Part shown: positions 50,487 through 59,114 of the stretch, one piece after another | How the letters are laid out: each line of letters starts with the position of its first letter | How positions within the stretch are numbered: the stretch's first letter is position 1 | Source: an uncultured Clostridia bacterium | Lineage (GTDB): Bacteria > Bacillota > Clostridia > Christensenellales > Aristaeellaceae | Direction of reading: 5' to 3' | Assembly: GCA_946407745.1 (NCBI GenBank) | Contig: CAMJPQ010000004.1 | Location: forward strand, 21,936-85,935 | Length of the DNA stretch: 64,000 nt | Notes under the pieces: generated by a model | What the model was told of the DNA's origin: nothing | The model's input: only the letters and a program-made list of their open reading frames with translations | Databases searched by the model: none | Translations under genes and position numbers: made by a program

Positions 50487-51500
50487 ATGAAAAAGGCATT
50501 TTCGGTTCTGGTCGCCCTCATGCTCGTACTGGGTTGTTTCAGCTTTTCCTCCGCAGAAGCCAAAACCTATAAGGTTGGCGTGTCCATCTATCAGTTCACC
50601 GATAACTTCATGACGCTCTACAGGAACGAGATCGAAGCCTATTTCAAGAGCCTCGAAACAGAAGACGTCAAATTTGAAATCACCATGGCAGACGGCAAAA
50701 ATGATATGGCTGAACAGACCAACCAGATTCAGAACTTCATTACCCAGGGTATGGATGTTATTATTCTGAACCTGGTACAGACTTCTTCTGCTGACGCTGT
50801 GATCGATCAGATCGTTGCCGCTGGCATTCCCCTGGTGCTCATCAACCGCGAGCCTTTGGCCTATGATGCGGACGGCAACACTTTGGATGAAGCTTATGAA
50901 GGCATCCTGAACAACGCACAAGTATGCTACGTTGGTGCGGATGCACGTCAGAGCGGAACTTTCCAGGGCGAAATGGTTGCCGAATTGGAAAACCATGGCG
51001 ACATCAATGGTGATGGCAAGATTTCCTACATTATGATTGAGGGTGACCCGGAGAACATCGATGCGCAGTACAGAACTGAGTTCTCTGTGAAAGCACTTGT
51101 CGATGCCGGATATGAAGTAGAATGTCTGGATGACCAGGTCGGCAACTGGGATCAGACCAAGGGTCAGGAACTGTGCGCAAATGCACTGACTGCCTATGGC
51201 GATAAGATTGAAGTAGTTTTCTGCAACAACGATGCCATGGCGTTGGGTGCTGCGACAGCGATCCAGACCGCTGGCCGCGTTGTGGGCGAGGACATCTACC
51301 TGCTGGGTGTTGACGCGCTGGAAGAAGCTGTACAGCTGGTTAAAGACGGAGAAATGACCGGTACCGTATTGAATGACCACATTGGTCAGAGCCATGCGGC
51401 TGTCGACGTGGCTATTAAGCTGCTGAAAGGCGAAGAGATCGACAACTACTACTGGGTAGACTATGTTAAGGTCAACAAAGAATATGTTGATGCGCAGTAA
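50487..51500 (+). CDS. mglB: Galactose/methyl-galactoside-binding protein
   Basis: 337 residues; ATG after AAAGGAG. The signal sequence has either a lipobox-like LVLGC or a cleavage site near AEA-KT. The periplasmic-binding-type fold shows VGVSIYQFTDNFM, NLVQTSSADAVIDQ and VFCNNDAMALGAATAI. A Ca2+ loop DINGDGKISY matches the calcium site of galactose-binding proteins. It captures galactose, glucose or methyl-galactoside for MglAC. Codon use is clearly more AT-rich than in the surrounding genes. A hairpin downstream may give it higher expression than mglA and mglC. Confidence 0.88.
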   Translation: MKKAFSVLVALMLVLGCFSFSSAEAKTYKVGVSIYQFTDNFMTLYRNEIEAYFKSLETEDVKFEITMADGKNDMAEQTNQIQNFITQGMDVIILNLVQTSSADAVIDQIVAAGIPLVLINREPLAYDADGNTLDEAYEGILNNAQVCYVGADARQSGTFQGEMVAELENHGDINGDGKISYIMIEGDPENIDAQYRTEFSVKALVDAGYEVECLDDQVGNWDQTKGQELCANALTAYGDKIEVVFCNNDAMALGAATAIQTAGRVVGEDIYLLGVDALEEAVQLVKDGEMTGTVLNDHIGQSHAAVDVAIKLLKGEEIDNYYWVDYVKVNKEYVDAQ

Positions 51501-51537
51501 TAGTTGTTTCATACAGACCTGCTGATTGAACGAAAAT

Positions 51538-51570
51538 GTGGGTGAGCCGATTTTCGGCTCACCCACTTTT
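51538..51570 (+). terminator. Partial terminator between mglB and mglA
   Basis: A perfect 13-bp stem (51538-51550 with 51554-51566) with a 3-nt loop, then TTTT. It fits the usual excess of binding protein over ATPase and permease. Confidence 0.85.
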
Positions 51571-51577
51571 CAAACTG

Positions 51578-51631
51578 GCGCTTTTCGCTTCGCGTCCGGC
51601 TTTATGAGGCGGGAGGCGAAGCGAAGAGCGC
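51578..51631 (+). other. Second long intergenic hairpin before mglA
   Basis: A 16-bp stem (51578-51593 with 51616-51631, one G-U) with a 22-nt loop and no T-run. It may protect the 3' end of processed mglB mRNA or affect mglA translation. Confidence 0.5.
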
Positions 51632-51663
51632 TGATCATCATTCTTTAGAGGAGGCAAGTGTGC

Positions 51664-53175
51664 ATGTCCGAGTATGTCCTGGAAATGTCAGGTGTTTGTA
51701 AATCATTCCCTGGCGTCAAGGCGCTTGACCAAGTCCAGTTAAAACTGAGGCCTGGTAAAGTTCATGCCTTGATGGGAGAAAACGGCGCCGGCAAATCCAC
51801 GCTGATGAAATGCATGTTCGGGATCTATAAAATGGACGCTGGTCAGATTCTGATGGATGGAAAACCAGTAACCATTACTGACCCTATGGATGCGTTGAAG
51901 AAGGGAATTGCCATGGTTCATCAGGAACTCCAGCCGATTCCCGCCCGCACTGTCGGAGAGAACATTTTTTTAGGCCGATATCCAATGAAAAAAGCGTTGG
52001 GCTTTATTCCTGTAATTGACCATAAAAAAATGTATGACGATACGGCAGAGTTGCTTAAACGCGTCCGTATGAGTTTTGATCCGAAGCAAAAAGTCGGAGA
52101 ATTGAGCGTTTCTCAGATGCAAAGTGTGGAGATTGCGAAAGCGGTATCCGCAAACTGCCGAGTATTGATTCTAGATGAACCAACTTCATCACTGACCGCA
52201 AATGAGGTTGAAGCACTGTTTCGTATCATTGGTGATTTGAAAGCAGAAAACGTTGCTATTGTATACATTTCGCATAAAATGGATGAGATTCTGCGGATTT
52301 CTGATGATGTTACAATCATGAGAGACGGCAGATACATCGGGACCTGGGAAGCCAAAGAACTGACGACAGATCAAATTATCCGCCAGATGGTTGGCCGTGA
52401 GCTTACAAACCTATATCCCTCCAAATCAAACAAACCAGGCGAGATCGTATTTGAGGTAAAGGATTTCACTTCTATCAATCCCCGTTCATTCCGCGATGTA
52501 AGTTTCCAACTGAGAAAAGGCGAAATCCTTGGTGTTGGCGGTTTGGTTGGAGCACAGAGAACCGAACTGATGGAAGGAATCTTCGGAATAAGAAGTCATA
52601 TAAAAGGTCAGGTTTTCTATAAAGGGAAAGAGCTTCATATTAACCGCCCAAAGGATGCGATTGATCAGGGAATCGCAATGCTGACGGAGGATCGGAGAGG
52701 AAGCGGCATTATGGGAGTGCTCAGTGTCGCTGATAATATCTCCATCTCTTCTCTGAACAAGTATTTGGATTACGGATGTTTTATCAATGGTAAGAAGGTT
52801 GAACAGCTGGTGCAGGACAACGTGCAGAAGATGAATATAAAGACTCCTTCCTCCAAAACACAGATCAAATCTCTATCTGGCGGAAACCAGCAAAAGGTAC
52901 TTGTCGGGCGTTGGCTGGCCAATAATCCTGATGTGCTGATCCTAGACGAACCCACCCGCGGTATTGATGTCGGTGCGAAGTACGAGATATATTGTATCAT
53001 TGCAGATCTTGCCAAAGAGGGAAAGAGCATTATCATGATCAGTTCTGAAATGAGTGAACTGATTGGTATGAGCGACCGTATCATGGTGATGTGCAACGGC
53101 CGGGTAACCGGCTTCGTGGATGGCCAGGAAGCCACGCAGGAAAACATCATGGCTTATGCTACTCAGTTTAATTAA
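51664..53175 (+). CDS. mglA: Galactose/methyl-galactoside ABC importer, ATPase
   Basis: 503 residues from the ATG at 51664, after GAGGAGG. Two fused ABC domains: the first has GENGAGKSTLMK, signature LSVSQMQSVEIAKA and ILDEPTSSL; the second has a degenerate Walker A (GLVGAQRTELMEG), LSGGNQQKVLVGRW and ILDEPTRGIDVG. This is the CUT2 (RbsA/MglA) class, one chain carrying both nucleotide sites. It is AT-rich at third codon positions compared with flanking genes and lies 15 bp upstream of mglC. Confidence 0.9.
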   Translation: MSEYVLEMSGVCKSFPGVKALDQVQLKLRPGKVHALMGENGAGKSTLMKCMFGIYKMDAGQILMDGKPVTITDPMDALKKGIAMVHQELQPIPARTVGENIFLGRYPMKKALGFIPVIDHKKMYDDTAELLKRVRMSFDPKQKVGELSVSQMQSVEIAKAVSANCRVLILDEPTSSLTANEVEALFRIIGDLKAENVAIVYISHKMDEILRISDDVTIMRDGRYIGTWEAKELTTDQIIRQMVGRELTNLYPSKSNKPGEIVFEVKDFTSINPRSFRDVSFQLRKGEILGVGGLVGAQRTELMEGIFGIRSHIKGQVFYKGKELHINRPKDAIDQGIAMLTEDRRGSGIMGVLSVADNISISSLNKYLDYGCFINGKKVEQLVQDNVQKMNIKTPSSKTQIKSLSGGNQQKVLVGRWLANNPDVLILDEPTRGIDVGAKYEIYCIIADLAKEGKSIIMISSEMSELIGMSDRIMVMCNGRVTGFVDGQEATQENIMAYATQFN

Positions 53176-53190
53176 AGGAGGATAAGCAAT

Positions 53191-54207
53191 ATGGAAGTCA
53201 AAAAAGAGGTTAGCTTTGCTAAGAAGTTTGCAAAAATAGTAACAGGAAACCCTATCGTTTTTTTGCTACTGATTGCAGCCGTCGTCGTGGGTTGTCTAAA
53301 AGATAACTTTTTCTCCTGGGCGAATCTGACCAACCTTATGAGCAACACTGCCATCCGGTTTCTGATCGCTTTGGGTGTATCAGGTTGTCTGATCACCAAG
53401 GGTACTGACCTGTCCGCCGGTCGTCAGGTCGGTTTTGCCGCAGTGGTTGCTGGCATCATGTGTCAGAGAGGGGACTACAACGGCAGGCTGTGGAAGTTTC
53501 TTCCAGAAATGAACATTGGTCTTGTATTTCTTGTCGTTGTTGCTGCAGGATTGATATGGGGACTTATTAATGGTTTGATCGTTACCAAATTGCATGTACC
53601 CCCTTTTATTGCGACACTTGGTACACAAACGATCATCTATGGCATTTCTCTGGTCATATCTGACGCACAGCCTATCGGAGGTTTCCAGAAGATTTACACA
53701 ACCTTGATCAACGGACGAATTGGTGATGTGAAAGGGTTCCATCTGCCCTATTTGCTCTTTGTGGCAGGTGTATTCGGTGTGGCCTTCTGGTTCATTTATA
53801 ACAAGATGCGCTTCGGTAAATACATGTATGCCATCGGCGGCAATGATGTGGCAGCAGAAGTGTCCGGTGTCAACACAACAAAGACATTGATCAGAATTTA
53901 CACAACCGCAGGTATCATGTACGCTGTGGCTGGTTATCTGCTCGCAGCGAAATCCGGCGGCGCGTCTGCTTCGATGGGTCAGGGTTATGAACTGGAAGCC
54001 ATTGCAGGCTGTACAATCGGCGGCGTTTCCACCACGGGCGGTATCGGAACCGTGCCAGGTATTCTGGTCGGCGTGTTGGTCTTTGAACTATTGAAGATCA
54101 TTTTGCAGTTCCTGGGTGTAAATCCGTATTATAACTACGTTGTTCAGGGCCTTGTTATTGTGCTGGCAGTTTCTCTGGATATACGTAAGTATATAGCGAA
54201 GAAATAA
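53191..54207 (+). CDS. mglC: Galactose/methyl-galactoside ABC importer, permease
   Basis: 338 residues; ATG after AAAGGAGG. A CUT2 permease with about ten helices: FLIALGVSGCLITKGTDLSAGRQVGFAAVV, HVPPFIATLGTQTIIYG, and the coupling region YAIGGNDVAAEVSGVNTTKTL. It ends with VVQGLVIVLAVSLDIRKY. It forms the sugar channel with MglA. The next small gene starts 1 nt after its stop, so they are coupled. Confidence 0.9.
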   Translation: MEVKKEVSFAKKFAKIVTGNPIVFLLLIAAVVVGCLKDNFFSWANLTNLMSNTAIRFLIALGVSGCLITKGTDLSAGRQVGFAAVVAGIMCQRGDYNGRLWKFLPEMNIGLVFLVVVAAGLIWGLINGLIVTKLHVPPFIATLGTQTIIYGISLVISDAQPIGGFQKIYTTLINGRIGDVKGFHLPYLLFVAGVFGVAFWFIYNKMRFGKYMYAIGGNDVAAEVSGVNTTKTLIRIYTTAGIMYAVAGYLLAAKSGGASASMGQGYELEAIAGCTIGGVSTTGGIGTVPGILVGVLVFELLKIILQFLGVNPYYNYVVQGLVIVLAVSLDIRKYIAKK

Positions 54208-54208
54208 A

Positions 54209-54454
54209 ATGGATAAAGAACATGAATTGAAAGCCCGAGAAGAGGCGCTTGAACTCCGGGAAATGGAATTGGAGCGGAGGGAGAAGCAACTGAGTTCTTT
54301 TTCCAACGCAGTGCGAGAAAAAAAGGAAGAATGGTATGATCATGTTAAATTGTCAACACGACAGTTAACGATCATCATCCGTGTTGTATATGCCCTGCTT
54401 GGTTTGGTCGCAGTGTTAATTGTTTTGGAAGCAGTGGGTATCTTCAAACTATAA
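54209..54454 (+). CDS. Small coiled-coil membrane protein in the mgl operon (81 aa)
   Basis: The ATG is 1 nt after the mglC stop; no clear Shine-Dalgarno, so re-initiation is likely. Residues 1 to about 45 are a highly charged heptad-rich coil (KAREEALELREMELERREKQ) and about 52-75 a transmembrane helix (IIIRVVYALLGLVAVLIVLEA). It is a membrane-anchored coil on the cytoplasmic face. I recognise no family. It could modulate or scaffold the importer. Confidence 0.7.
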   Translation: MDKEHELKAREEALELREMELERREKQLSSFSNAVREKKEEWYDHVKLSTRQLTIIIRVVYALLGLVAVLIVLEAVGIFKL

Positions 54455-54458
54455 TCAG

Positions 54459-54500
54459 GACATGGGGAGACTGCTGCGACAGTCCTCCCATGTCCTTTTG
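54459..54500 (+). terminator. Terminator of the mgl operon
   Basis: A 15-bp stem (54459-54473 with 54480-54494, one mismatch), 6-nt loop, then CTTTTG. Confidence 0.88.
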
Positions 54501-54747
54501 TTTCTTTCTGTTTCCGATCAATGCTGCTCCTACTCTTGCCTGCGAGGCATACGAGGAACATTGTGTGCTCATCACGCAATGCGACCGCTCCTTTCACGCC
54601 AGCGATTACCTTGGCGAGGGCGTGTTCCAGCTTGCCCCGAAAACAGAAAGCGAACTGGATGAAAAGATACTGACTGCCCGCGAGATTGCGCGGTATATCG
54701 AAGATAAGATCGCGCCGCCGGAGGCAGATCCCGGCCCATCCGCGTAA
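54490..54747 (+). pseudogene. Probable gene remnant downstream of the mgl operon
   Basis: The frame is open from within the mgl terminator and has no ribosome site, yet about residues 16-80 look like real protein (EAYEEHCVLITQCDRSFHAS, then [20 protein letters not shown]). It therefore looks like the 3' part of a gene whose 5' end was replaced. The family is not recognised. The GC-rich composition returns here. The gap 54455-55003 contains this, a minus-strand fragment and the guaB promoter. Confidence 0.35.
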
Positions 54748-54868
54748 GCCTGCGGTATTGCAGCTCCTTCATCTCCGGGTTGCAGCTTTTATACCCTGGG
54801 GCATGCAGTTTCGCGGCGATGGCCGATTCTCTTTCATGCGTTTCTGCATATTCCTCCTCCGCAGGCAT
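54572..54868 (-). pseudogene. Possible minus-strand gene fragment
   Basis: From ATG 54868 the first ~50 residues look coding ([20 protein letters not shown], then [14 protein letters not shown]). The rest is antisense to the plus-strand remnant and unconvincing. No Shine-Dalgarno. This may be a second scar of an ancient deletion or insertion; family unknown. Confidence 0.25.
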
Positions 54869-54931
54869 CACTCCGGCCGGCGGCAGCGCAAAAAGCCTCT
54901 TTCTGCGCCGCTTTCGTCTCTATTTTTCGCC

Positions 54932-54960
54932 TTGACAACCCCGCTTATCCATGTTACCAT
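54932..54960 (+). promoter_or_regulatory. Promoter of guaB
   Basis: TTGACA, a 17-bp spacer, then TACCAT. Confidence 0.8.
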
Positions 54961-55003
54961 CTCAAAAATCATTTCCACCGGCTGCCAGAGGGAGGTAAGC
55001 ATC

Positions 55004-56509
55004 ATGGCCTATTATTATTCGGAACCCTGCCACACCTTCTCAGAGTACCTGCTCATCCCCGGATACACGGGAGAGGACTGTGTGCCGCAGAATGTGACGC
55101 TCCGCACCGCGCTGACCAAGTACCGCGCCGGCGAGGAACCCGCCATTTCGCTGAATATCCCGCTGGTATCCGCCATCATGCAGTCGGTCTCCGACGATAA
55201 GCTGGCCATCGCCCTGGCGCGCGAGGGCGGCATCTCCTTCATCTACGGCGCGCAGACCATCGAGAGCGAGGCAGCCATGGTGGCCCGCGTGAAGGGCTAC
55301 AAGGCGGGCTTTGTGGTCTCCGCCAGCAACCTCACCCCTGATCACACCCTGGCGGACGTGCTGGCCCTGAAGGCGCAGAACGGCTTCTCCACCGTCGCCA
55401 TCACAGAGGACGGCAGCCCCAACGGCCGCCTGCTGGGTATCGTGACCAGCAGGGACTACCGTGTCAGCCGCATGCAGACAGACACCAGGGTTCGGGATTT
55501 CATGACGCCTCTGGAAAAGCTGATCACCGCACCTGCTGAAACCACGCTGAAGGAAGCCAACGACATCATCTGGGCGCACAAGCTGAATTCTCTCCCCGTG
55601 GTGGACAAAAACGGCTGCCTGATGTACTTCGTGTTCCGCAAGGATTACGCCTCCCACAAGGAGAACCCGCTGGAGCTGCTGGACGACAAAAAGCGCTACC
55701 TGGTCGGCGCCGGCATCAACACCCGCGACTACAAGGAGCGCATTCCCGCGCTGATTGAGGCCGGCGCGGACGTACTGTGCATCGACTCCTCCGAGGGCTA
55801 CACCTGCTGGCAGGAAAAGTGCCTGACCTGGGTGCGCGAAAACTACGGCGACAGCGTAAAGATCGGGGCGGGCAACGTGGTGGACCGCGACGGCTTCCTC
55901 TTCCTGGCCAAAGCCGGCGCGGATTTTGTGAAGGTTGGCATCGGCGGAGGCTCCATCTGCATCACGCGCGAGATCAAGGGCATCGGCCGCGGCCAGGCCA
56001 CCGCGCTGATTGAGGTGGCGGCAGCACGCGACGAGTACTTCCGCGAGACCGGCATCTACATTCCCATCTGCTCCGACGGCGGTATCGTGCATGACTACCA
56101 CATGACACTGGCGCTGGCCATGGGCGCGGACTTCCTGATGATGGGCCGCTATTTCGCCCGCTTTGACGAGAGCCCCTCCAACAAGGTGATGGTGAACGGT
56201 GTCTATATGAAGGAATACTGGGGCGAGGGCAGCAACCGCGCCCGCAACTGGCAGCGCTACGACCTGGGCGGCGCTTCCAGGCTCACCTTTGAGGAGGGCG
56301 TGGACAGCTATGTGGTGTACGCCGGTTCCCTGCACGACAATGTGGAGATCAGCCTGTACAAGGTGAAGAGCACCATGTGTAACGTGGGTGTGACCAACCT
56401 GCCCGACCTGAGGGACAAGGCCAAGATCACGCTGGTTTCCTCCACTTCCATTGTGGAGGGCGGCTATCACGACGTGACACTGCGCTCCGGCCAGACAGTC
56501 AGCAGATAA
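55004..56509 (+). CDS. guaB: IMP dehydrogenase
   Basis: 501 residues; ATG after GAGGGAGG. A TIM barrel is interrupted by two CBS domains (about 95-230; [30 protein letters not shown]). [21 protein letters not shown] and the catalytic-loop Cys (about residue 319) in [15 protein letters not shown] are present. [22 protein letters not shown] and [10 protein letters not shown] complete the barrel. It oxidises IMP to XMP with NAD+ in GMP synthesis. It starts about 500 bp after the mgl operon, so the foreign-looking segment ends before it. Confidence 0.9.
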   Translation: MAYYYSEPCHTFSEYLLIPGYTGEDCVPQNVTLRTALTKYRAGEEPAISLNIPLVSAIMQSVSDDKLAIALAREGGISFIYGAQTIESEAAMVARVKGYKAGFVVSASNLTPDHTLADVLALKAQNGFSTVAITEDGSPNGRLLGIVTSRDYRVSRMQTDTRVRDFMTPLEKLITAPAETTLKEANDIIWAHKLNSLPVVDKNGCLMYFVFRKDYASHKENPLELLDDKKRYLVGAGINTRDYKERIPALIEAGADVLCIDSSEGYTCWQEKCLTWVRENYGDSVKIGAGNVVDRDGFLFLAKAGADFVKVGIGGGSICITREIKGIGRGQATALIEVAAARDEYFRETGIYIPICSDGGIVHDYHMTLALAMGADFLMMGRYFARFDESPSNKVMVNGVYMKEYWGEGSNRARNWQRYDLGGASRLTFEEGVDSYVVYAGSLHDNVEISLYKVKSTMCNVGVTNLPDLRDKAKITLVSSTSIVEGGYHDVTLRSGQTVSR

Positions 56510-56519
56510 GTATTCACAG

Positions 56520-56547
56520 GCGCGTTCCGATGCGGGGCGCGCTTTTT
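56520..56547 (+). terminator. Terminator of guaB
   Basis: A 9-bp stem including two G-U pairs (56520-56528 with 56534-56542), 5-nt loop, then TTTTT. Confidence 0.7.
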
Positions 56548-56562
56548 CCTGCCGCGCACGGA

Positions 56563-56591
56563 TTGCGAAACCGGCCCTCAGGTGGTACAAT
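56563..56591 (+). promoter_or_regulatory. Promoter of trmL-57150-udg
   Basis: TTGCGA, a 17-bp spacer, then TACAAT, 21 bp before the trmL start. Confidence 0.75.
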
Positions 56592-56612
56592 AAGCGCCGG
56601 GAGGGAAAGCTG

Positions 56613-57137
56613 ATGGCCTTTCACATTGTGCTGGTGAATCCGGAAATACCGCAGAACACGGGAAACATCGCCCGCACCTGCGCCGCCACAGGCAGCGTGC
56701 TGCACCTGGTGGAGCCGCTGGGCTTTTCACTCAGCGACAGGTACCTCAAGCGCGCCGGGCTGGACTACTGGCAGCTGATGCGCTATCAGGTGCACCCCAC
56801 TCTGGAGGACCTGTTTGAGCAGAGCCGGGGCGCACGCTTCTTCTACGCCTCCACCAAGGCGCCAAGAGGCTACCACGAGGCCGTCTATTCAGACGGCGAC
56901 TATCTTGTGTTCGGCTGCGAAACGCGTGGGCTGCCGGAGCGGCTGCTGGAGCGCGTGTACGACCGCTGCCTGCGCATCCCCATGCGGCCGGAGGCACGCA
57001 GCCTGAATCTCTCCAACTCAGTGGCCGTTGTGCTGTACGAAGCTCTGCGGCAGACCGGCTTTGAGAACCTCTCCTGCTGCGGGGAGCTGACCGGCCGGGA
57101 CGAGCCCGCGCCCGGCGCATGGATGGATTATGTGTAA
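56613..57137 (+). CDS. trmL: tRNA (cytidine/uridine-34-2'-O)-methyltransferase TrmL
   Basis: 174 residues; ATG after GGGAGG. SPOUT fold: HIVLVNPEIPQNTGNIARTC at the start, then LVFGCETRGLPE and the trefoil-knot SAM loop RIPMRPEARSLNLSNSVAVVLYEALRQ. It methylates the ribose of the tRNA-Leu wobble base. It is first in a tight run with a small membrane protein (12 bp gap) and a uracil-DNA glycosylase. Confidence 0.94.
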   Translation: MAFHIVLVNPEIPQNTGNIARTCAATGSVLHLVEPLGFSLSDRYLKRAGLDYWQLMRYQVHPTLEDLFEQSRGARFFYASTKAPRGYHEAVYSDGDYLVFGCETRGLPERLLERVYDRCLRIPMRPEARSLNLSNSVAVVLYEALRQTGFENLSCCGELTGRDEPAPGAWMDYV

Positions 57138-57149
57138 CGGAGTGATACG

Positions 57150-57443
57150 ATGGCGTATTTTCTGAAAAAAAAAGAGCCCGAGGCCCATCAGCCGCTCTTT
57201 CTGCAGCCGGTAGCGGAGGACAGTGAGTACGACGACGCGGACATGGAGCCGCTGGATTTTGAAGCCGAGGAGCGCGAGCGGCGTGAGGAACGCTATCAGG
57301 TGCTGGCCACGCTCGGAAACCTGGTCAGCATTGTGGCGGCGGTGGCTGTTATCCTTCTGCTGTCCATGCTGCTGCTCAGCCTGTGGCAGTGGGTGCGGCA
57401 GGACCTGCTGAACTCCTTCACGCTGCTGCAGGCAGGCTTGTAA
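57150..57443 (+). CDS. Small single-pass membrane protein (97 aa)
   Basis: The start ATG lies 12 bp after trmL. An acidic/charged N-terminal half (about 1-50, with EAEERERREERYQ) precedes one strong transmembrane helix (about 55-80, LVSIVAAVAVILLLSMLLLS). I recognise no family. It lies between two nucleic-acid enzymes with 12- and 13-bp gaps, so it is co-transcribed. Confidence 0.7.
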   Translation: MAYFLKKKEPEAHQPLFLQPVAEDSEYDDADMEPLDFEAEERERREERYQVLATLGNLVSIVAAVAVILLLSMLLLSLWQWVRQDLLNSFTLLQAGL

Positions 57444-57456
57444 TGAGGTGACAGGA

Positions 57457-58038
57457 ATGGCAGAATCCGCCTGGGAAGCCCTGGAGGAAGAAATTCGCCT
57501 CTGCGAGGCATGCCCCCTCCACAGCGGCTGTGCACACAAGGTGCCGGGTCAGGGTGACAAGGGCTCCCCGCTGATGCTCATCGGTGAAGGTCCCGGCCAG
57601 CGCGAGGATGAAACCGGCTATGCTTTTGTCGGCGCGGCGGGGCAGCTGCTGACACAGCTGCTCAGCGAGGTGGGCATTTTCCGCGACCGGCTGTACATAT
57701 GCAATGTGGTCAAGTGCCGCCCGCCGCAGAACCGCGTGCCCGAGCCGGAGGAGCAGGCCGCCTGTCTGCCCTTTCTCCGCAGGCAGCTGGAGCTGGTTCA
57801 GCCGCGGGTGGTGGTGCTTTTGGGCGCCACCGCGGGCCGCGCCGTACTGGGCAGCGGCATCCGCGTCACACGCGACCGGGGAAAATGGTATCAGGCCAAC
57901 GGGACATACTTCCTGCTCACCTACCACCCTTCTGCCCTGCTGCGCGATACCTCCAAACAGCAGGAGGCACGGCAGGACCTTCGCTCGCTGCGCAGCCGCC
58001 TTGTGGAGCTCGGCCTGACACAGACGCTCGCGCAGTAA
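57457..58038 (+). CDS. Uracil-DNA glycosylase, type 4 (Fe-S)
   Basis: 193 residues from the ATG at 57457, after GAGGTG. Iron-sulfur Cys are in CEACPLHSGC, then a later CNVVKCRPPQNR and a further Cys in the CLPFL region. The UDG motifs are GEGPGQREDETGYAFVGAAGQLL and the C-terminal LTYHPSALLR. It removes uracil from DNA. It is last in the trmL operon and converges on murI with a 15-bp gap. Confidence 0.93.
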   Translation: MAESAWEALEEEIRLCEACPLHSGCAHKVPGQGDKGSPLMLIGEGPGQREDETGYAFVGAAGQLLTQLLSEVGIFRDRLYICNVVKCRPPQNRVPEPEEQAACLPFLRRQLELVQPRVVVLLGATAGRAVLGSGIRVTRDRGKWYQANGTYFLLTYHPSALLRDTSKQQEARQDLRSLRSRLVELGLTQTLAQ

Positions 58039-58053
58039 AGTACCCTCTCTGCG

Positions 58054-58821
58054 TCACAGGTCCTCCGCGCGCTTCAGCATCCGCCGCATCAGCGGCAGCA
58101 GCTCCGCCGCATCGCCGCTGGTCATCAGCTCCGCTTCGCCGCGCTGGGACGGCGGTGCCAGCAGCTCTCCCTCCAGCAGCACCCTGTGCAGCTGGCGCGC
58201 CGTGCCCTCATTGCCGTCCACCAGTGCGACATGCTCCGGCAGTGCCCTGCGCAGCGCCGGGCGAAGAAACACATAATGCGTGCAGCCCAGCACAAGGGCA
58301 TCTACCGTGTCCTGCCTCTGCTGTGCCACCAGGCCTGTGACATAGCCCACTGCCTCATCGAAGCGTTCGGCTTCCACCAGTTCCATCAGCCCGGGGCATG
58401 GCAGCGGCACCGCCTGCTCGCCGTAGCGCTCCATCAGGGCGGCAAACTTGGGCAGGCGCAGCGTATTGGGTGTGGCCAGCACCAGCACCTTTCCCCCGTG
58501 CCGCATCAGGGAGGCCGGCTTCAGCGCGGGTTCCATGGCAACAATGGGGAACGGGTACATGGCGCGCAGCTGCGCCGCGGCCACCGCGGTGGCCGTATTG
58601 CAGGCGATCACCATCGCCTTGATGCCCCGCGCCACCAGCTTTTCCGTCACCCGGCAGACACAGTCCAGCACCTGTTCCGGCGGCTTGGTGCCATAAGGCG
58701 CGTTGGCATTGTCGCCGTAATAGATAAAGCGTTCGCCTGGCAGCTCGCGGCGCAGGCAGCCAAGCACGCTCAGTCCCCCGACGCCGCTGTCGAACACCCC
58801 AATGGGCGATGCATTGTTCAC
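58054..58821 (-). CDS. murI: Glutamate racemase
   Basis: 255 residues. IGVFDSGVGGLSVL (Asp), YYGDNANAPYG, the first catalytic Cys in VIACNTATAVAA and the second in LVLGCTHYVFL. It makes D-glutamate for peptidoglycan. Its start is only 26 bp from the divergent DUF951 start, so there is little room for a promoter between them. No terminator is obvious toward the uracil-DNA glycosylase gene. Confidence 0.95.
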   Translation of the reverse strand: MNNASPIGVFDSGVGGLSVLGCLRRELPGERFIYYGDNANAPYGTKPPEQVLDCVCRVTEKLVARGIKAMVIACNTATAVAAAQLRAMYPFPIVAMEPALKPASLMRHGGKVLVLATPNTLRLPKFAALMERYGEQAVPLPCPGLMELVEAERFDEAVGYVTGLVAQQRQDTVDALVLGCTHYVFLRPALRRALPEHVALVDGNEGTARQLHRVLLEGELLAPPSQRGEAELMTSGDAAELLPLMRRMLKRAEDL

Positions 58822-58847
58822 AGACTTTTCCCCCTCAGGAGGCCTGC

Positions 58848-59114
58848 ATGGCAGACGAAATTCGGATTGATGACCATGTTCAGATGAAAAAGAAGCACCC
58901 CTGCGGCAGTGATGTCTGGACAGTGACGCGCACAGGGGCGGATATCAAAATCAGGTGCAGCGGCTGCGGCCGCGTGGTGATGATGGACCGTGAAACCTTT
59001 CTAAAGCGGCGCAAGAAGCTGCTGCAGCAGGGGCCGGTCCCCGCCGTCCTTCCCTTCCAGCCCATTCCCGCCGCTACCGCGCAGGATATGGCGGAGGGCA
59101 GTTCAGAAGCTTGA
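58848..59114 (+). CDS. DUF951 family protein
   Basis: 88 residues from the ATG at 58848, after TCAGGAGG. HVQMKKKHPCGSDVWTVTRTGADIKIRC and CSGCGRVVMMDRETFLKR are diagnostic for DUF951, with a few Cys that probably bind zinc. The C-terminal ~25 residues are a variable Pro/Ala tail. Function unknown; it is often near DNA-replication or ribosome genes. Its stop overlaps the end of the convergent PRTase-like gene by 12 bp. Confidence 0.9.
   Translation: MADEIRIDDHVQMKKKHPCGSDVWTVTRTGADIKIRCSGCGRVVMMDRETFLKRRKKLLQQGPVPAVLPFQPIPAATAQDMAEGSSEA

Noticed and set aside
55040..56590. 516-codon minus-strand open frame
   Set aside because: Opposite guaB, whose domains are all recognised.
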